This document shows, one piece after another, positions 13,406-23,534 of a DNA stretch of 64,000 bases; position 1 is the first letter of the stretch; the number at the start of each line of letters is the position of its first letter. The DNA lies in the NCBI GenBank assembly GCA_930367205.1, contig OV884011.1, positions 115,317,866-115,381,865 on the forward strand, read 5' to 3'. The stretch is from Acanthosoma haemorrhoidale (Eukaryota > Arthropoda > Insecta > Hemiptera > Acanthosomatidae). The notes beneath the pieces are model-generated. The model was not told the origin of the DNA, did not search any database, and saw only the letters and a list, made by a program, of their open reading frames with translations. The translations under genes were made by a program, and so were the position numbers.

Positions 13406-13419
13406 TAAATATATGACAT

Positions 13420-13970
13420 ATTAGTCGAGATATATAATAAATAATAATTACAAAAACTTCCAGCTTCAATATATAGCTCATTTAACAGGTTTAACTAGCA
13501 TAGACATAACAATTAAATCATTATGTATCCAAGTATAGAGCTTAAGTATTTCTCCGGCCTATTTGTCTTGAGAGTAAATTATTTTTTAAGGTATTGTTTT
13601 GACGCTCTCGCCGAAGTGTGGTATATCGTGATGTAGAAAAACCCAGCATAAAAAAAAACTTACTATAACGGCATATGCACACTAAATATCTCAAGGGAAA
13701 ATGAGCATCTGTTTGAGTAAATTAGAAGCGAATCCCGTTTATAACACTGTAGTAAGTACGGTGAAGAGCTTCTCAGCACCAACCGCAGTGTGCAACCACG
13801 ATCGCCTCGTCTTGCGACACAGGATTGAATTTCTAATGTCACAGACAATAATTTTGCCAATTCCCAATGTACCGTTCAGCGTTGAGAGAAAAGAAAAAGA
13901 ACGCGCGCCTTGGCATTTGAACCTTCGTATCATGATGTGGTTACCTTAATCGTAGCCTTATAGAGAGCCC
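13420..13970. other. Unassigned spacer
   Basis: The first 200 bp are AT-rich. About 13,559-13,600 (GAGAGTAAATTATTTTTTAAGGTATTG) resembles 11,889-11,930 (GAGGGTAAATTATTTTCTTAAGTAATG) on the other side of the gag block, so the gag element may have entered a repeated unit. From 13,660 to 13,960 there is a GC-richer stretch with open frames of 64-82 codons. I do not recognise the predicted proteins. Confidence 0.35.
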
Positions 13971-13971
13971 C

Positions 13972-14345
13972 AATTTTTTTTTTTTTTTTTTTGAAAGAGG
14001 GAGGGAGGTAATCGGCTCCTATTAAATTATCATTTTTAGATTGGCTATTTATAGGCCATTGTGCCAGTGTGGTGATTGCCTATTCCGAAAAGAGTGGTTA
14101 GCAGACTAACTAATAACTGGCTAATACATTAGCGGCACCGGTGAGGCCTTTGAATCATCTGTCGACCTTTGCCAGGGATCGAGGATAGGTCAACTTTCAT
14201 ATTCGACCTTCCGATCCTCCTCGTGTAGGAGTCTCTCGCCGGCAGCTATTTATTGCCTATAATAGAGGTCCTTCTTACAGAAATATTACATCTCCGAAGG
14301 GAACTTTTTGGGCGATTCAATAAATCAGTAGAAGCAGTTTTTACC
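13972..14345 (-). mobile_element. LINE 3' end-like fragment with oligo(dT) on the plus strand
   Basis: A run of T (about 13,975-13,992) is followed by GAAAGAGGGAGGGAGG and a GC-richer, non-coding tract with GGCACCGGTGAGGCCTTTG and TTTGCCAGGGATCGAGG. On the minus strand this reads as a 3' untranslated tract ending in poly(A), as left by a 5'-truncated non-LTR retrotransposon. No reverse transcriptase coding is present. The exact family is not determined. Confidence 0.4.
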
Positions 14346-14559
14346 CGCCAAAACAGCCTACTAAAGAGTGAGTGTACAATAGCTAAGGATGTACAAGAAA
14401 GATTTTTTGTAACAGCATCATAACATAATCATCTTCAGCATTTTTGTAACATAATCATCCCATTTTCACCAAAATCTAATAAAATCATAGGCAGCTCATT
14501 TTGTTAGACAAATTGATCCTCGTGATGGACTCTTTGCATGATATATTAAATAACTGATT

Positions 14560-15358
14560 AAATGGCACCACAAGATCAGCACCCCGCAGTATGCTACAAT
14601 TTCTGCAACTGAAAGCTGAGGAACCAATATTCATCATTACAACAGCCAAGTACCATTGCCAAAGTCAATAAAAAAATAAAACTATTTCCGGATGGTAAAC
14701 TCGTGAAAGACTGTTTGGAAGCATTTATAAAAGATTTTTTGTCCGTTAAAAGCAAATTATTTTCAGGCATCAGTATTTCATGCCAAACTATATGTCGTCG
14801 CATTAATGTCATTTCAGCAGAAATAGCAGTAACTTTGCGAGATAAAATTAATCAATTCAAATCATATTGTTAGGCATTTGAAGAAAGTACAGATATCTCA
14901 CGCACATTTCAACTTGTGATATTTATTCGCGGCGTGAATGTTTCATTCAAAGTGACAGAAGAAATATCTTTTAAATTTAAAAGACACAACTAGACGAGAA
15001 GATGTTTTCTAGGTGAATAAAAAATATATAGCCGGGTATAGCTTAAATTTTGCAGCTCTTTCCGAATTAGCAACAGACCTGCACCTGAATTGGGTATGTA
15101 ACAATAATGAGATGTAAAATCTTGTTTCCAGGGGCATTAAAACCAATGATATTTTTACGAGTCACTGTTTGATACATCGACAGAATTTATATCCTCGAAT
15201 ATTAACCAGGAATCACGTTATAAACGTACTTATAAAGGTAGTTATAAAGGTAGTAAAGGTAGTAAAGAACGTGTGACTTCTTCAGCATCGACAATTCAAA
15301 GAATTCCTTCCTTGCGAATTGTATTCTGCATATGGTGGCATTGTACATGTTACCAATG
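14560..15358 (+). pseudogene. hAT transposase remnant (ZBED/SCAND3 type), exon-like part 1
   Basis: Read across a few stops, the plus strand gives LFPDGKLVKDCLEAF, SISCQTICRRI, a stretch matching the ALDESTD catalytic block of hAT (here AFEESTDISRTFQ, with the D kept), LVIFIRGVN and, in a shifted frame, RQNLYP...KEFLP. This is the order of the RNase H-like core of hAT transposases related to vertebrate GTF2IRD2/ZBED-type proteins. The BED finger is not visible. A short local expansion of ATAAAGGTAGT at 15,233-15,265 distorts the coding. The copy is interrupted at 15,358 by family A, and reading resumes at 16,054-16,064. Confidence 0.7.
15349..15358. repeat. Target-site duplication of family A insertion (left)
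   Basis: GTTACCAATG here is identical to 16,054-16,063. Removing one copy and the DNA between them restores continuous hAT reading (HVTN then VRWLTCGK). This is a precise LINE target-site duplication. Confidence 0.85.
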
Positions 15359-16053
15359 TTTTTTTTTCTCCCATATCCCCTTGTTACAAATTTATATATG
15401 TACAAAATGTAGATTCTACAAACGAATCTATTTACAATTGCTTCATTGTATTTCCTGTAGCTTGGCTACATTTTATACAAATTCTAGTATACAAAATAGT
15501 GATCTGCATTGCACACAAGTATAATGTTGTAAATTATGCATTAATGGACTGAATTTATTAAAAGTGATGGGCCCCACCTTATTTATCATAAACTTAAAAC
15601 TAATTTACATCTAATAATAAAAATTTTAACTAAATCTTGACCTTCCTGCAATCTTACCCCCGATAGTATGCTGTAATCAATGCGAGAAGGGTGGTGGGAT
15701 CATAGTGTTAAACAATGGGTTTGTGTCTCCGGTGGATGAACTCACCCACCAATGGCACACCAAGCAACGGGTACAGGTCGGCGTTCTTTAACCTCTCGAG
15801 AGAGGTATGTTAGGCCAATTTTCGCATGATCCCATTCTGGAATTGTTGGATACTTTTAGCTGTATTGTTAGTCAAGTGAGTATATAGCAGAGCTGACCGG
15901 AGGAGAAATTCATATATCATTAGTTTGAGACGCAGTGACAAGTTGGGTGAAGTTAGCAAGTGGTCAAGCCAATAATACCTGTGTCGTACTTTTTTTATTT
16001 CGTTACGAAAATGAGTAGTGAAATGGAGATGCCTATCCGTTTTTATACCCAGA
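15359..16053 (-). mobile_element. Family A Jockey-like LINE, 5'-truncated, 695 bp
   Basis: On the minus strand the insertion begins in the reverse transcriptase C-terminal region: LGIKTDRHLHF, then IKKVRHRYYWL, SLRLKLMIYEFLLRSALLY and NTAKSIQQFQNGIMRK, the typical thumb/C-terminal block of Jockey-clade elements. A stop and a long 3' untranslated part follow, ending in A8-9 at 15,360-15,368. A second copy on the plus strand is at about 43,037-43,627 and shares the same 3' end. It is flanked by exact 10-bp duplications inside the hAT gene, so it is younger than the hAT. Confidence 0.85.
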
Positions 16054-16168
16054 GTTACCAATGTGAGATGGCTAACTTGTGGGAAATGTTTCAAAAGATT
16101 GTTTAATTTACGGGAGGAAATATATATGTTTATGAACGAGAAACCAAGATCTGTTCCTAAATTAAGTG
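16054..16168 (+). pseudogene. hAT transposase remnant, part 2
   Basis: The plus frame continues VTNVRWLTCGKCFKRLFNL, then REEIYMFMNEK and VPKLSG. This matches the VRWLSRGKVLKRFFELREEI block of ZBED/SCAND3-type hAT transposases. It is bounded on the left by family A and on the right by the family B tail at 16,169; the final AAATTAAGTG is that insertion's left target duplication. Confidence 0.75.
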
Positions 16169-16262
16169 GTATGAATGAGATCATTTATCTGTATTATTAT
16201 TGCCTTATAAAAGGCAGATTGTAATTATTGCACAATAAAGAATGTAATCGAAAAAAAAAAAA
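16169..16262 (+). mobile_element. Family B LINE tail, 94 bp, with 10-bp TSD
   Basis: Only the last part of the family B 3' untranslated region is present (GTATGAATGAG...GGCAGATTGTAATT...CACAATAAAG) plus an A tail. AAATTAAGTG occurs at both edges (16,159-16,168 and 16,263-16,272). Deleting the insert joins PKLS to DND in the hAT frame, as the family expects. This is an extreme 5' truncation. Confidence 0.85.
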
Positions 16263-16272
16263 AAATTAAGTG

Positions 16273-16425
16273 ATAATGATTGTTGTTAGACCTATTTTTT
16301 TTAGTGGATATAAGAGAAAAACTTAATCAGCCAAACAATGACCTGCAAGCGCAAAATGCATTAGTATTCGATCCTTGTAATTTCATAAAAGCTTTAAATT
16401 ATAAATTATTATTATTTGAATGATT
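16273..16425 (+). pseudogene. hAT transposase remnant, part 3
   Basis: Reads VDIREKLNQPNNDLQAQNA, then NFIKALNYKLLLFE. This matches the conserved FLxDITxHLNxLNxxLQG block and the following KLxLFE block of the same hAT group. Two nearby stops are present. It ends at an ATT-rich tract where the third LINE begins. Confidence 0.7.
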
Positions 16426-16900
16426 ATTATTATTATTATTATTTGTTCCGGCATTTGTGCACCACGGCCTCAGTGAGACCTATTGTGCGCCGTCCATGTC
16501 CCTGTCCTATATATGTGACAGGCCCACGGCCTTTGCAAATCTGAGGATACTGAATGGATCGATCAGTTCACATAGTTTGGGGTCTACAATGCGATCACTA
16601 CCAAATGAAGGTATCGCCTTCTAGCTACGTTATCACAGTCACATATTATATGACGTGCCGTTTCTCCCTCTTTCTTGCAGAATCTGCAGATTGGTGATCC
16701 CACTATCCCCAAATTAAAGAGGTGTTTATTTAACCGACAGTGACCTGTATAGAGTCCTGTCACACTTTTGAGTGTCCACCTGTCCATTGATTGATTTGAG
16801 TGATTACTACTGTAAATCTTGTAATGGGTGAGATAATAAAGCTCAACATTTTCCTCTGTTAAATAACTTCCCAAAAACCCAACCAAAGAATTTTTCACCA
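16426..16900 (-). mobile_element. Family C LINE: C-terminal zinc-binding region, (ATT)n tail
   Basis: The minus-strand frame 16,584-16,901 contains LKSVTGLYTGHCRLNKHLF, GSPICRFCKKEGETARHIIC and VARRRYLHL. The TGHC...CxxC...H...C arrangement is the C-terminal finger that follows the RNase H-like domain in several arthropod LINEs. A short 3' untranslated part follows and ends in six or so TAA/ATT units (16,426-16,441), as in I-like elements, instead of poly(A). It splits the hAT gene. No clear target duplication was found, partly because the left edge is microsatellite-like. Confidence 0.7.
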
Positions 16901-17505
16901 TATGCTAATGAAAAAAAGAGAATTACAACTGAATTTGATAGCCGTTTTTCAGAATTAGCATGATAAATATGATAAAATATTTGAGATATTTTCGTGCCCA
17001 TTTCATTTTGACGTGAATAGTGTTCTTGAAAATCTGAAAATGGAGTTAAATGATTTACCGTGCATCTATGAAACATTTGTGCCCACATTAAAAATTAATT
17101 TTTTAACAAGCATATTTTACAATACTTATTTTAGATCTGAGAGTTATTCCAACTTAAGATATTATATTGAACAACGAGTTTGTCAGTGAACATTTTTTTA
17201 AGAAGGCGAATTGAAAAATAGTTCATCACGTGCTTCATTATCTCATGCCAATTTCAAAATCCAGCTAAGATGTGCAACGTCGTAGATAAATATTTACAAA
17301 AATTAAGTGAAAGAATTTATCCATACATTATGCAAAATATTGCATTAATTATGACTCGATAGCTAATTATATTGAACGATTGTATAACAATAAAGTTTTA
17401 TTCAGTTTGTATTACATTTTTTAAAGCATGTTCATCTTAAGTGCGGCCCGTTGTAAAGTTACACGTCATCAAAGTGCTCCGTGAAACCATTTGGGTTGGG
17501 CAGGT
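16901..17505 (+). pseudogene. hAT transposase C-terminus and 3' flank
   Basis: Across frameshifts the plus strand gives FDSRFSEL, KYDKIFEIFSCPFHFDVNSV, LENLKMELNDLPC, then FRSESYSNLRYYIEQRVC, and later ASLSHANFKIQLRCATS. The last two are the hAT C-terminal dimerisation region (expected YPNLRK, then FGSTYxCEQ, then LRxAxS). The FGSTYxCE core is badly damaged. After the stop, GTGCGGCCCGTTG and GTGAAACCATTTGGGTTGGG at 17,440-17,505 resemble the 3' non-coding end of these elements. The terminal inverted repeat could not be fixed. Confidence 0.65.
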
Positions 17506-17519
17506 CGGCTTATACCATG

Positions 17520-17810
17520 GACTAGCTTAAAATTAAAAGCCTAGGAACACTGAAAAGCAAAATTTCCAGGACCAAAGACAAAATCCCTATAGAGGAACAA
17601 TCGGCGGTGTACCGTATGAAATGTGGGAAATGTCCTCGTATGCGGGTAAGACCTACCAACATTTAAATTCTGAAGGCCTCAGAGATGCATCCCACGCCGT
17701 AAGTCTAGTGCATAGTGGTAACGTTCATAAACTGATAAAGAAAATATAAAACATTTAAACGAAAACAGACATAAAAGCGTCCAAAACTATCATTAGGAAG
17801 CAGTCAACTT
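17520..17810 (+). pseudogene. Penelope-like element: GIY-YIG endonuclease remnant
   Basis: Reads LKSKISRTKDKIPIEEQSAV, then YRMKCGKCPRMRVRPTN, with later blocks resembling the family after stops. In Penelope-like elements the endonuclease starts with a KDKIPxEExSGVYxIxCxxC block followed by YIGQT. Here the two cysteines remain and YIG is lost (RMRVRPT). The reverse transcriptase that should precede it is absent; the fragment abuts the hAT end. A plausible Penelope-type terminal motif lies about 1.1 kb downstream. Confidence 0.6.
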
Positions 17811-18299
17811 CCTTTTCACACACAGACACACGAAAAAGTCGTGAACCAGTCGAGAGCCCTCATCGGCCATCCGGTCATGTTTTCACTACCTCGTTGGTAG
17901 TGGAATTAGCGATCGTCCCCGCCCTGAAGCAAGTGGGTCATGTGATCTCAGATTGGTTGGAGATTTCAAGACCTCTTCAGTAGTTTTACAACTGCAGGGG
18001 TGACAACACGTTGGTCTTCATAATGAGCAGTTATGGAGGTTATGAAGTTTGTCAAGTTGTACCGCGAAAAGGAATGTTAGTGAAAAATAAATAAATTGTA
18101 AAATATGCTGATATTATTCTTGGGTATTCTGAATATATATTGCAGACTGGCAATTGAATCACCGGTAGCTAAGAAACTTGAAATTTTGATTCAGCTGGAA
18201 TGGGTCAGCTCATATTGGTATATTTTTGCTGAACCGTTGCTTTCACTTTATGTAGCAAAATCGAAAACAGATTTGGCTCCTAAAAATGTATTTGTAGCT

Positions 18300-18570
18300 G
18301 TTTGATCTTCCAAGGAAAACTCGCCTAAGAGAGTTTAGTCACTGTCCAGTGTAGCGGTGTAGTGGGTAGTGGTATTTTGTCACTGTTACAGTATCAGTTG
18401 TGACAGAGTTTTACTGGACCGCTGCTACCTTATCGTGAACCCGTGTGTTTAAGAGAAGTTGTAGCGCATGCTCAAAACAACTAGTACTCACGACTGAACC
18501 GGCGGTGTGTGAGCCCCCGCACCAGACCCGCACTAATCCCGTCACTCGGAGGGTAACGGACGTGGAGGTG
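18300..18570. other. GC-rich block in the Penelope region
   Basis: A 270-bp GC-richer tract (for example CCGGCGGTGTGTGAGCCCCC) lies between the GIY-YIG remnant and the ribozyme-like hairpin. It has no recognisable protein. It could be Penelope terminal-repeat DNA or an unrelated insertion. Confidence 0.3.
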
Positions 18571-18877
18571 GCATCTCTTTTCGTGTGAATTCTATATTAT
18601 TTTATAGTTTCTAAAGTTCATACATATTTTATCTACACTGAGCATAATGGGTTAAAATTTTTATTGTGATTTTCATTATTTATAACTAATTTTAACTATT
18701 TCTATGAATTTATAATTGACGGCTATTTATTTGATTCTAATTGCTGTTTTATTTTAACTTTACATATTATTCATATGACTGCTTTGAATTATGATTGGCA
18801 ATGAATTTTAGTTCTTTAATCTGATTTTTTTTAACTTAATGATTGACCTATATGTATCTATGTTTCTCATTGTGTAG

Positions 18878-18920
18878 CACCTGATGATGGCGATATAAAG
18901 TCATCAAAAGCGCTTGAATT
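18878..18920 (+). ncRNA. Hammerhead-like motif of a Penelope terminal repeat (candidate)
   Basis: CTGATGA at 18,881-18,887 is the first conserved core of hammerhead ribozymes. TGATGA and TCATCA can pair around a GGCGATATAAAG loop, and CAAAAGCGCTTG follows, in the place where GAAA and stem III are expected. Penelope-like elements are known to carry such ribozymes in their terminal repeats, and a Penelope GIY-YIG remnant lies upstream. The GAAA is changed to CAAAA, so self-cleavage is doubtful. Confidence 0.4.
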
Positions 18921-19367
18921 ATTATTACCTGGCAAGAGTATTTTAAATTACGACATCCGAACAAACAATCAACTTATAAATAAATTAAAGGCTAGCTATA
19001 TTTTATTTTTATTCAATGTTCTACCAATATCGTATATTAAAAATTAAATTTACACGACTTTTGCTATCCATAACGCATATTCACGACAAATGTCGCATTC
19101 TTAAGGGAAGAATATCGTCTGATATACAAACTTCTTTCGTTTTTAATATAACAAGTTATAGTTTCAAATATACGATGTGATCACTTGGACTGGCAATGTG
19201 CTTATTTCCAAAGTTCCTCATAGTTTAGAAATAATAAATTTTCATAATGTTGATGAATATCTTTTCTTACCAACTGTAGGGAATAGTGAAGAGTCCTCCG
19301 TAGACTAGCGGAAGAATCTTCCGTTCGTATCACAATACCCTACACTGGTGAGAAATCGTCACTTTTA

Positions 19368-19668
19368 TTATATTATTATAACGTGACCCGAGTCGTAGCA
19401 ATGGCTAGTTTCTGCAATCATGTCCTGAGCGTCTGTGGCTCTCACGCTCTTGGCCAGCCTCCACTGGCTCATATCCAGGGATACGGCTGTCGCGGGAGCA
19501 AGGAGGACATCATAAGACTCCGCGTCCTCTTTCCCATGCGAAGGAGATGACAACCATGTGGATTTAGGAGGTCGCTGGACTGTTTGTAAATATGATATGA
19601 ATGAGAACATTTATCACAACTATTGCAAATAAGGCAGATTGTAATTTCACAATAAAGAAATTTCAATC
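19368..19668 (+). mobile_element. Family B LINE 3' UTR copy, plus strand
   Basis: It begins in the 3' non-coding region (GGCTAGTTTCTGCAATCATG), passes the GTAAATATGATATGAATGAG block and ends GGCAGATTGTAATTTCACAATAAAG near 19,668. The polyadenylation signal AATAAA is present. It meets the 3' end of the next copy, which is on the other strand, within about 10 bp. Confidence 0.8.
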
Positions 19669-19676
19669 TTTTTTAC

Positions 19677-20327
19677 AGATACAATCTTTTATTGTGCTAA
19701 AATTACAATCTGCCTTGCTAGGCAATAAGTAATTAAGATATACTATCATTCATACCATATTTACATTTCATCATTCACTCGCTCATTCATTCTGGACATG
19801 ATTGGAGAAACTGGCCATTGCCAGGACTACCACTGTCACTTGATTATAGCAGGTCACGAGGCCACAGCCGTTTCAGTCTCCGAGGAGGATTATAGGGATG
19901 AGTGACGCAGTGCAATGACTGTGCTACAGGATTAGGGTGGTTGGAAAGGCTACTGTGGAATTTCATAAACTTGGAAGGGATGAGTTCTAGAATGTAGGGG
20001 ATATTAAGGTCGTTATGAAGGGTTTTGTTGCTGACATAATAAGGGGCATTTACTATTGTTCTCAGGACTTTTGATTGAAAGGATTGGATACGCTTGATGT
20101 TCGACTTTTTTGGTGTCCCCCATAGCTCTATTCCGTATGTCCAGATTGGTTTAAGTATAACTTTGTAGATTAGTAGTTTATTTTCTATTGAGAGATGGGA
20201 TGTCCTTTGAAGTAGTCTGTATAGTTGTCCAAAGCGTCTGTTTAGTTCTTGTCTTTTTAGTTTCGTATGTGGGTTCCAGGTCAGTCGTTTGTCGAGATGG
20301 AAGCCTAAGTACCGTACTGTCTCGGAT
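19677..20327 (-). mobile_element. Family B Jockey-like LINE, 5'-truncated, minus strand
   Basis: The minus strand gives YLGFHLDKRLTW, LSIENKLLIYKVILKPIWTY, GIELWGTPKKSNIKRIQSFQ and VLRTIVNAPYYVSN, the C-terminal reverse transcriptase region of a Jockey-clade LINE, then a 3' untranslated region with an internal deletion of some 200 bp. Coding is largely intact over about 130 codons. The 5' edge (CCGAGACAGTACGG) is the same as in the copy at 28,971. Confidence 0.85.
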
Positions 20328-22829
20328 TAATCTTTAAATAATTATCGTATAAATAGATGCTATCGTGACTAAGATGTGATAATGTGTTATTACAGAGGAA
20401 ATTTGGTAAAGATAAGATTTTAGCATATATTTATTATCTCCTGCCTTACAAATAAGTAACCAATGCATATTAATGGAAACTGGTTTTAAGGGATAAAATC
20501 CCGTAGACATTCTTCTGTAACGTGACTAATATAGCATGAATCTGATTCCAACTGCTACCTGGGCATCAACCTAGGCCGGCACATGACGTTCGGCACACAC
20601 TTGCAAAAGAGCTTAGAAAAAAAAACAAAAAAAAAACATACATTAAAAGGTTTACATTAGAATTAATACTCTTTCGCCATACATGAAGACGTCAATAAAA
20701 TAATGAGTTATAATGAATCATAGGTCTCACAATCTTACATTATTCTTTGCGTTCAATGAGTAAGCTAACCTATGTTGTTCCCAAAAGTGTTTCTAGGCAC
20801 GGTTAACTTTAAAGCGTGTTCACGCCTCATTCGCTGCTTTGAAAATGGCCATGGGGACACCACCGGAACTTACTGAAAAGCGGGCGATTCCTACCCCTAT
20901 GAGGAGAAAGTAATTTCTGAACTAGACTGACTCTAATGACGAATCAATTATATCAACCCGATTCAGTTGGATAAAAAATGTATAATAGTTTAATTTTAAC
21001 TCCAATCGCACAATTACTTTTAGAGTTTCAACTGAGCAAAGCTAATTTAATATTCCTAATTACGATTCTGAATTACAAAATGTGCATATTGCGCGTACTT
21101 GCAACACCACAATAGAATATACTTGATCAGTATAATTGAAAACAAATTCCATCGGACTATTTAGATTAATTGAATTTCTACCCTGGATGTCATCTGATAT
21201 CCTTTTCTTACGTTTTGTCCTCCGGAGGGTCGATCTTTCTTTCCGTTTTTTCATCCACCATTCCAAAGTGCTTATATTGAGACGTCTGCTTTTGCCTCTG
21301 AACCATCAGTTAATCATTATAAATGAACTTGTAGTAAAATATAAGCTATGAATTACATAACATCCGGTAATTTTTAACTGCGCTTTGGTAAAACATGTCT
21401 GTATGCATGGAGTTGCCGGTTGGAAGTATAGCTTGTGGAATACTTTACTCATAAGTATAACGTGTAAGTAAGCTTTTTAGACGGGATGGCTAAATCTCAT
21501 CACCAGCAGATCTTCATATTTCTATATTCAATATAACAAAATTGATAAATTATTTAGAGCACTAAACTATTTTAGTCTAAATAATAATTATTTCATATTT
21601 GATTTAATAAGAAAAATAAAACAATGAGCGATTCATGGGTGTGTCTATTCAATAGTATTATAAATTATGGAATTGACTGCGAACACTTCATAAAACGTTA
21701 CTTTAAGGTTGTAAATCACACATTATTTTGTTGTTCAATGTATAATCCGTAGTGAAGACAAGTTATTTATTGTTATGGGTTCGAAATATTCTATTCTGGT
21801 CTCTGCAAGACCCCTGAACTGGAGACGTGAAATTTCACATCGAGGCCTCATTTATATTGTATTGACATAACAAATATAGTCATTTATATCAAACAAATAA
21901 TAAATACCATTAATTAACCAATTACCTGCTGGTTTAAATAACATATATATTTTTCTATAACTTTCAGTAAGGTGTTGGATTAACGAACTTGATAACCTCA
22001 TAAATTCACGTAATTTATTTTAGCTATGATTACAAAATTCATTAACATAGTTTTCACGACTATACTCCTTCTCGACCTGTGATTTTCCCAGAGGCATGAT
22101 ATTGTATGGTAGTTTGATGATATTGATTTCTTGATGATAATAAAAATAAAAGGAACTGCATAAAAATATTGAAGGCTCATTAGTAAACTACATATTAACA
22201 AAATAAATAATTTTCTATCTAGTTAAAACTTAAGTCAACTTAAGTATCTTGATGTCCTGATCAATAATATCTGTCATGGGTTGGGACTTTATTTAGTTAT
22301 TAACACTGCCATTAAAAGGTGCGATTGTGTGATACACCCAGTTGATTTGATTTATGTTAAATGTACTCTCTTGAAAAGATAGAAAACGCACAGCCGAAAT
22401 TACGAAATTAATCTCATTGTAATGAACATTGACTTAAGTTGAAACACCTATAATTATATCTGCATAATATATTGTGTATTGTAGAAATGTACGCATTATA
22501 ATTATTGCAGTATTGGATATATGTATGTACAATTACAGTATTCTTAATAATTATTACAGTATTTACAGTAAACAATGTTTACTAGTCATTAACGGTATAT
22601 TTGTACAGCAACTCCAAATGACAGGATGACTCGTTAATGTACGTAACTTAAACCAATAGATTAAATAAATATATTTAAATGAGGATTTCAGTGATTAAAA
22701 GAACACTAATTTAAGGAATGTTCAATACAGAAAAAGTTTTATAAAAATACAATTTAATTGAGAATAACACTAAATTCCCAAATTAAACGATAACTCCTAA
22801 ATTCAATTCCATTTGGATTCAAATAGAGT
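20328..22829. other. AT-rich spacer
   Basis: No gene is supported. Short A runs lie near 20,609-20,635, and GC-richer patches of unknown origin near 20,780-20,910 and 21,180-21,300. A basic open frame on the minus strand (21,060-21,266, rich in K/R) matches nothing I recognise and is probably chance. The last 90 bp before 22,830 may be the 3' flank of the Tc1-like element. Confidence 0.5.
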
Positions 22830-23500
22830 TCAGCACTTCGTGTTTCCACCTCTTGCACGAATAACCGCGATTATTCGCCTTTGCATGCTCTGGATGAACC
22901 TCTGAACATAATCCTGTGGCAAATTGCACCAATCTTCGATTACTGCTGTTTCAAACTCCCTGAGAGTCTTTGGCATGGAGTCACGGTGTTGCAAACGTCG
23001 CTAGGCCTGGTCCTAAACAAGCTCTACGGAATTCAGGTCCGGACTACGTGAGAGCCGCACCAGATACTGGCTAATCAACATCCTCAAGTTACTCATTCAC
23101 CGACTGCATAGAGGACAGTTGGACTTCATCATGCATCGGAAGGAATCTTCCTCCTATGTAGGGAGCAAATGGCACTCATACGATGTCTTCCAAGTACCAC
23201 TGAGCTTTCAATGACCTCCCCAGTACCACGACTATTTCTGTGCGGGTATCGTATAATATGCTTCTCCATTCTTGGGTACATAATACCCTCCTTGGAATTC
23301 AAACCATGCTGCATTCGGCATACCGGTCCCCCGGGCGTCTCCATACGGAAGCTCGACCATCCGACGACTTTAGTTTCCTACACTAGACTCCTGAGTCAAT
23401 TTCCAGTCACACTTCGAGTTCTTAGTGCCTCATTCCAAATAATCCGGTCATCAGTTTACCTCCTTGTCCCCTGTGCTGGCCAATTGCCATATAATGACTG
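22830..23500 (-). pseudogene. Tc1-like transposase remnant (DDE family), C-terminal half
   Basis: The minus strand ends with VQRFIQSMQRRIIAVIRARG and a final GGNTKC before a stop at 22,830, the usual Tc1 C-terminus. Upstream come SMPKTLREFETAVIEDW, SPDLN, MHDEVQLS (corrupted second catalytic D region), PFAPYIGGRF and, further up, METPGGPVCRMQ. Tc1 transposase cuts and pastes at TA sites using a DD34E triad. Here frameshifts, a C10 run (23,516-23,525) and loss of the N-terminal DNA-binding part show it is dead. Terminal repeats were not found. Confidence 0.7.
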
Positions 23501-23534
23501 CCCAGACTCCTGGCACCCCCCCCCCATTCGATGG

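Noticed and set aside
15273..15552. Open frames of 77-83 codons on the plus strand
   Set aside because: They run from hAT sequence into the antisense of family A and represent no single gene.
15810..16184. The 124-codon minus frame as one gene
   Set aside because: Only codons after position 16,053 (read downwards) belong to family A; the first 40 or so codons are antisense hAT sequence.
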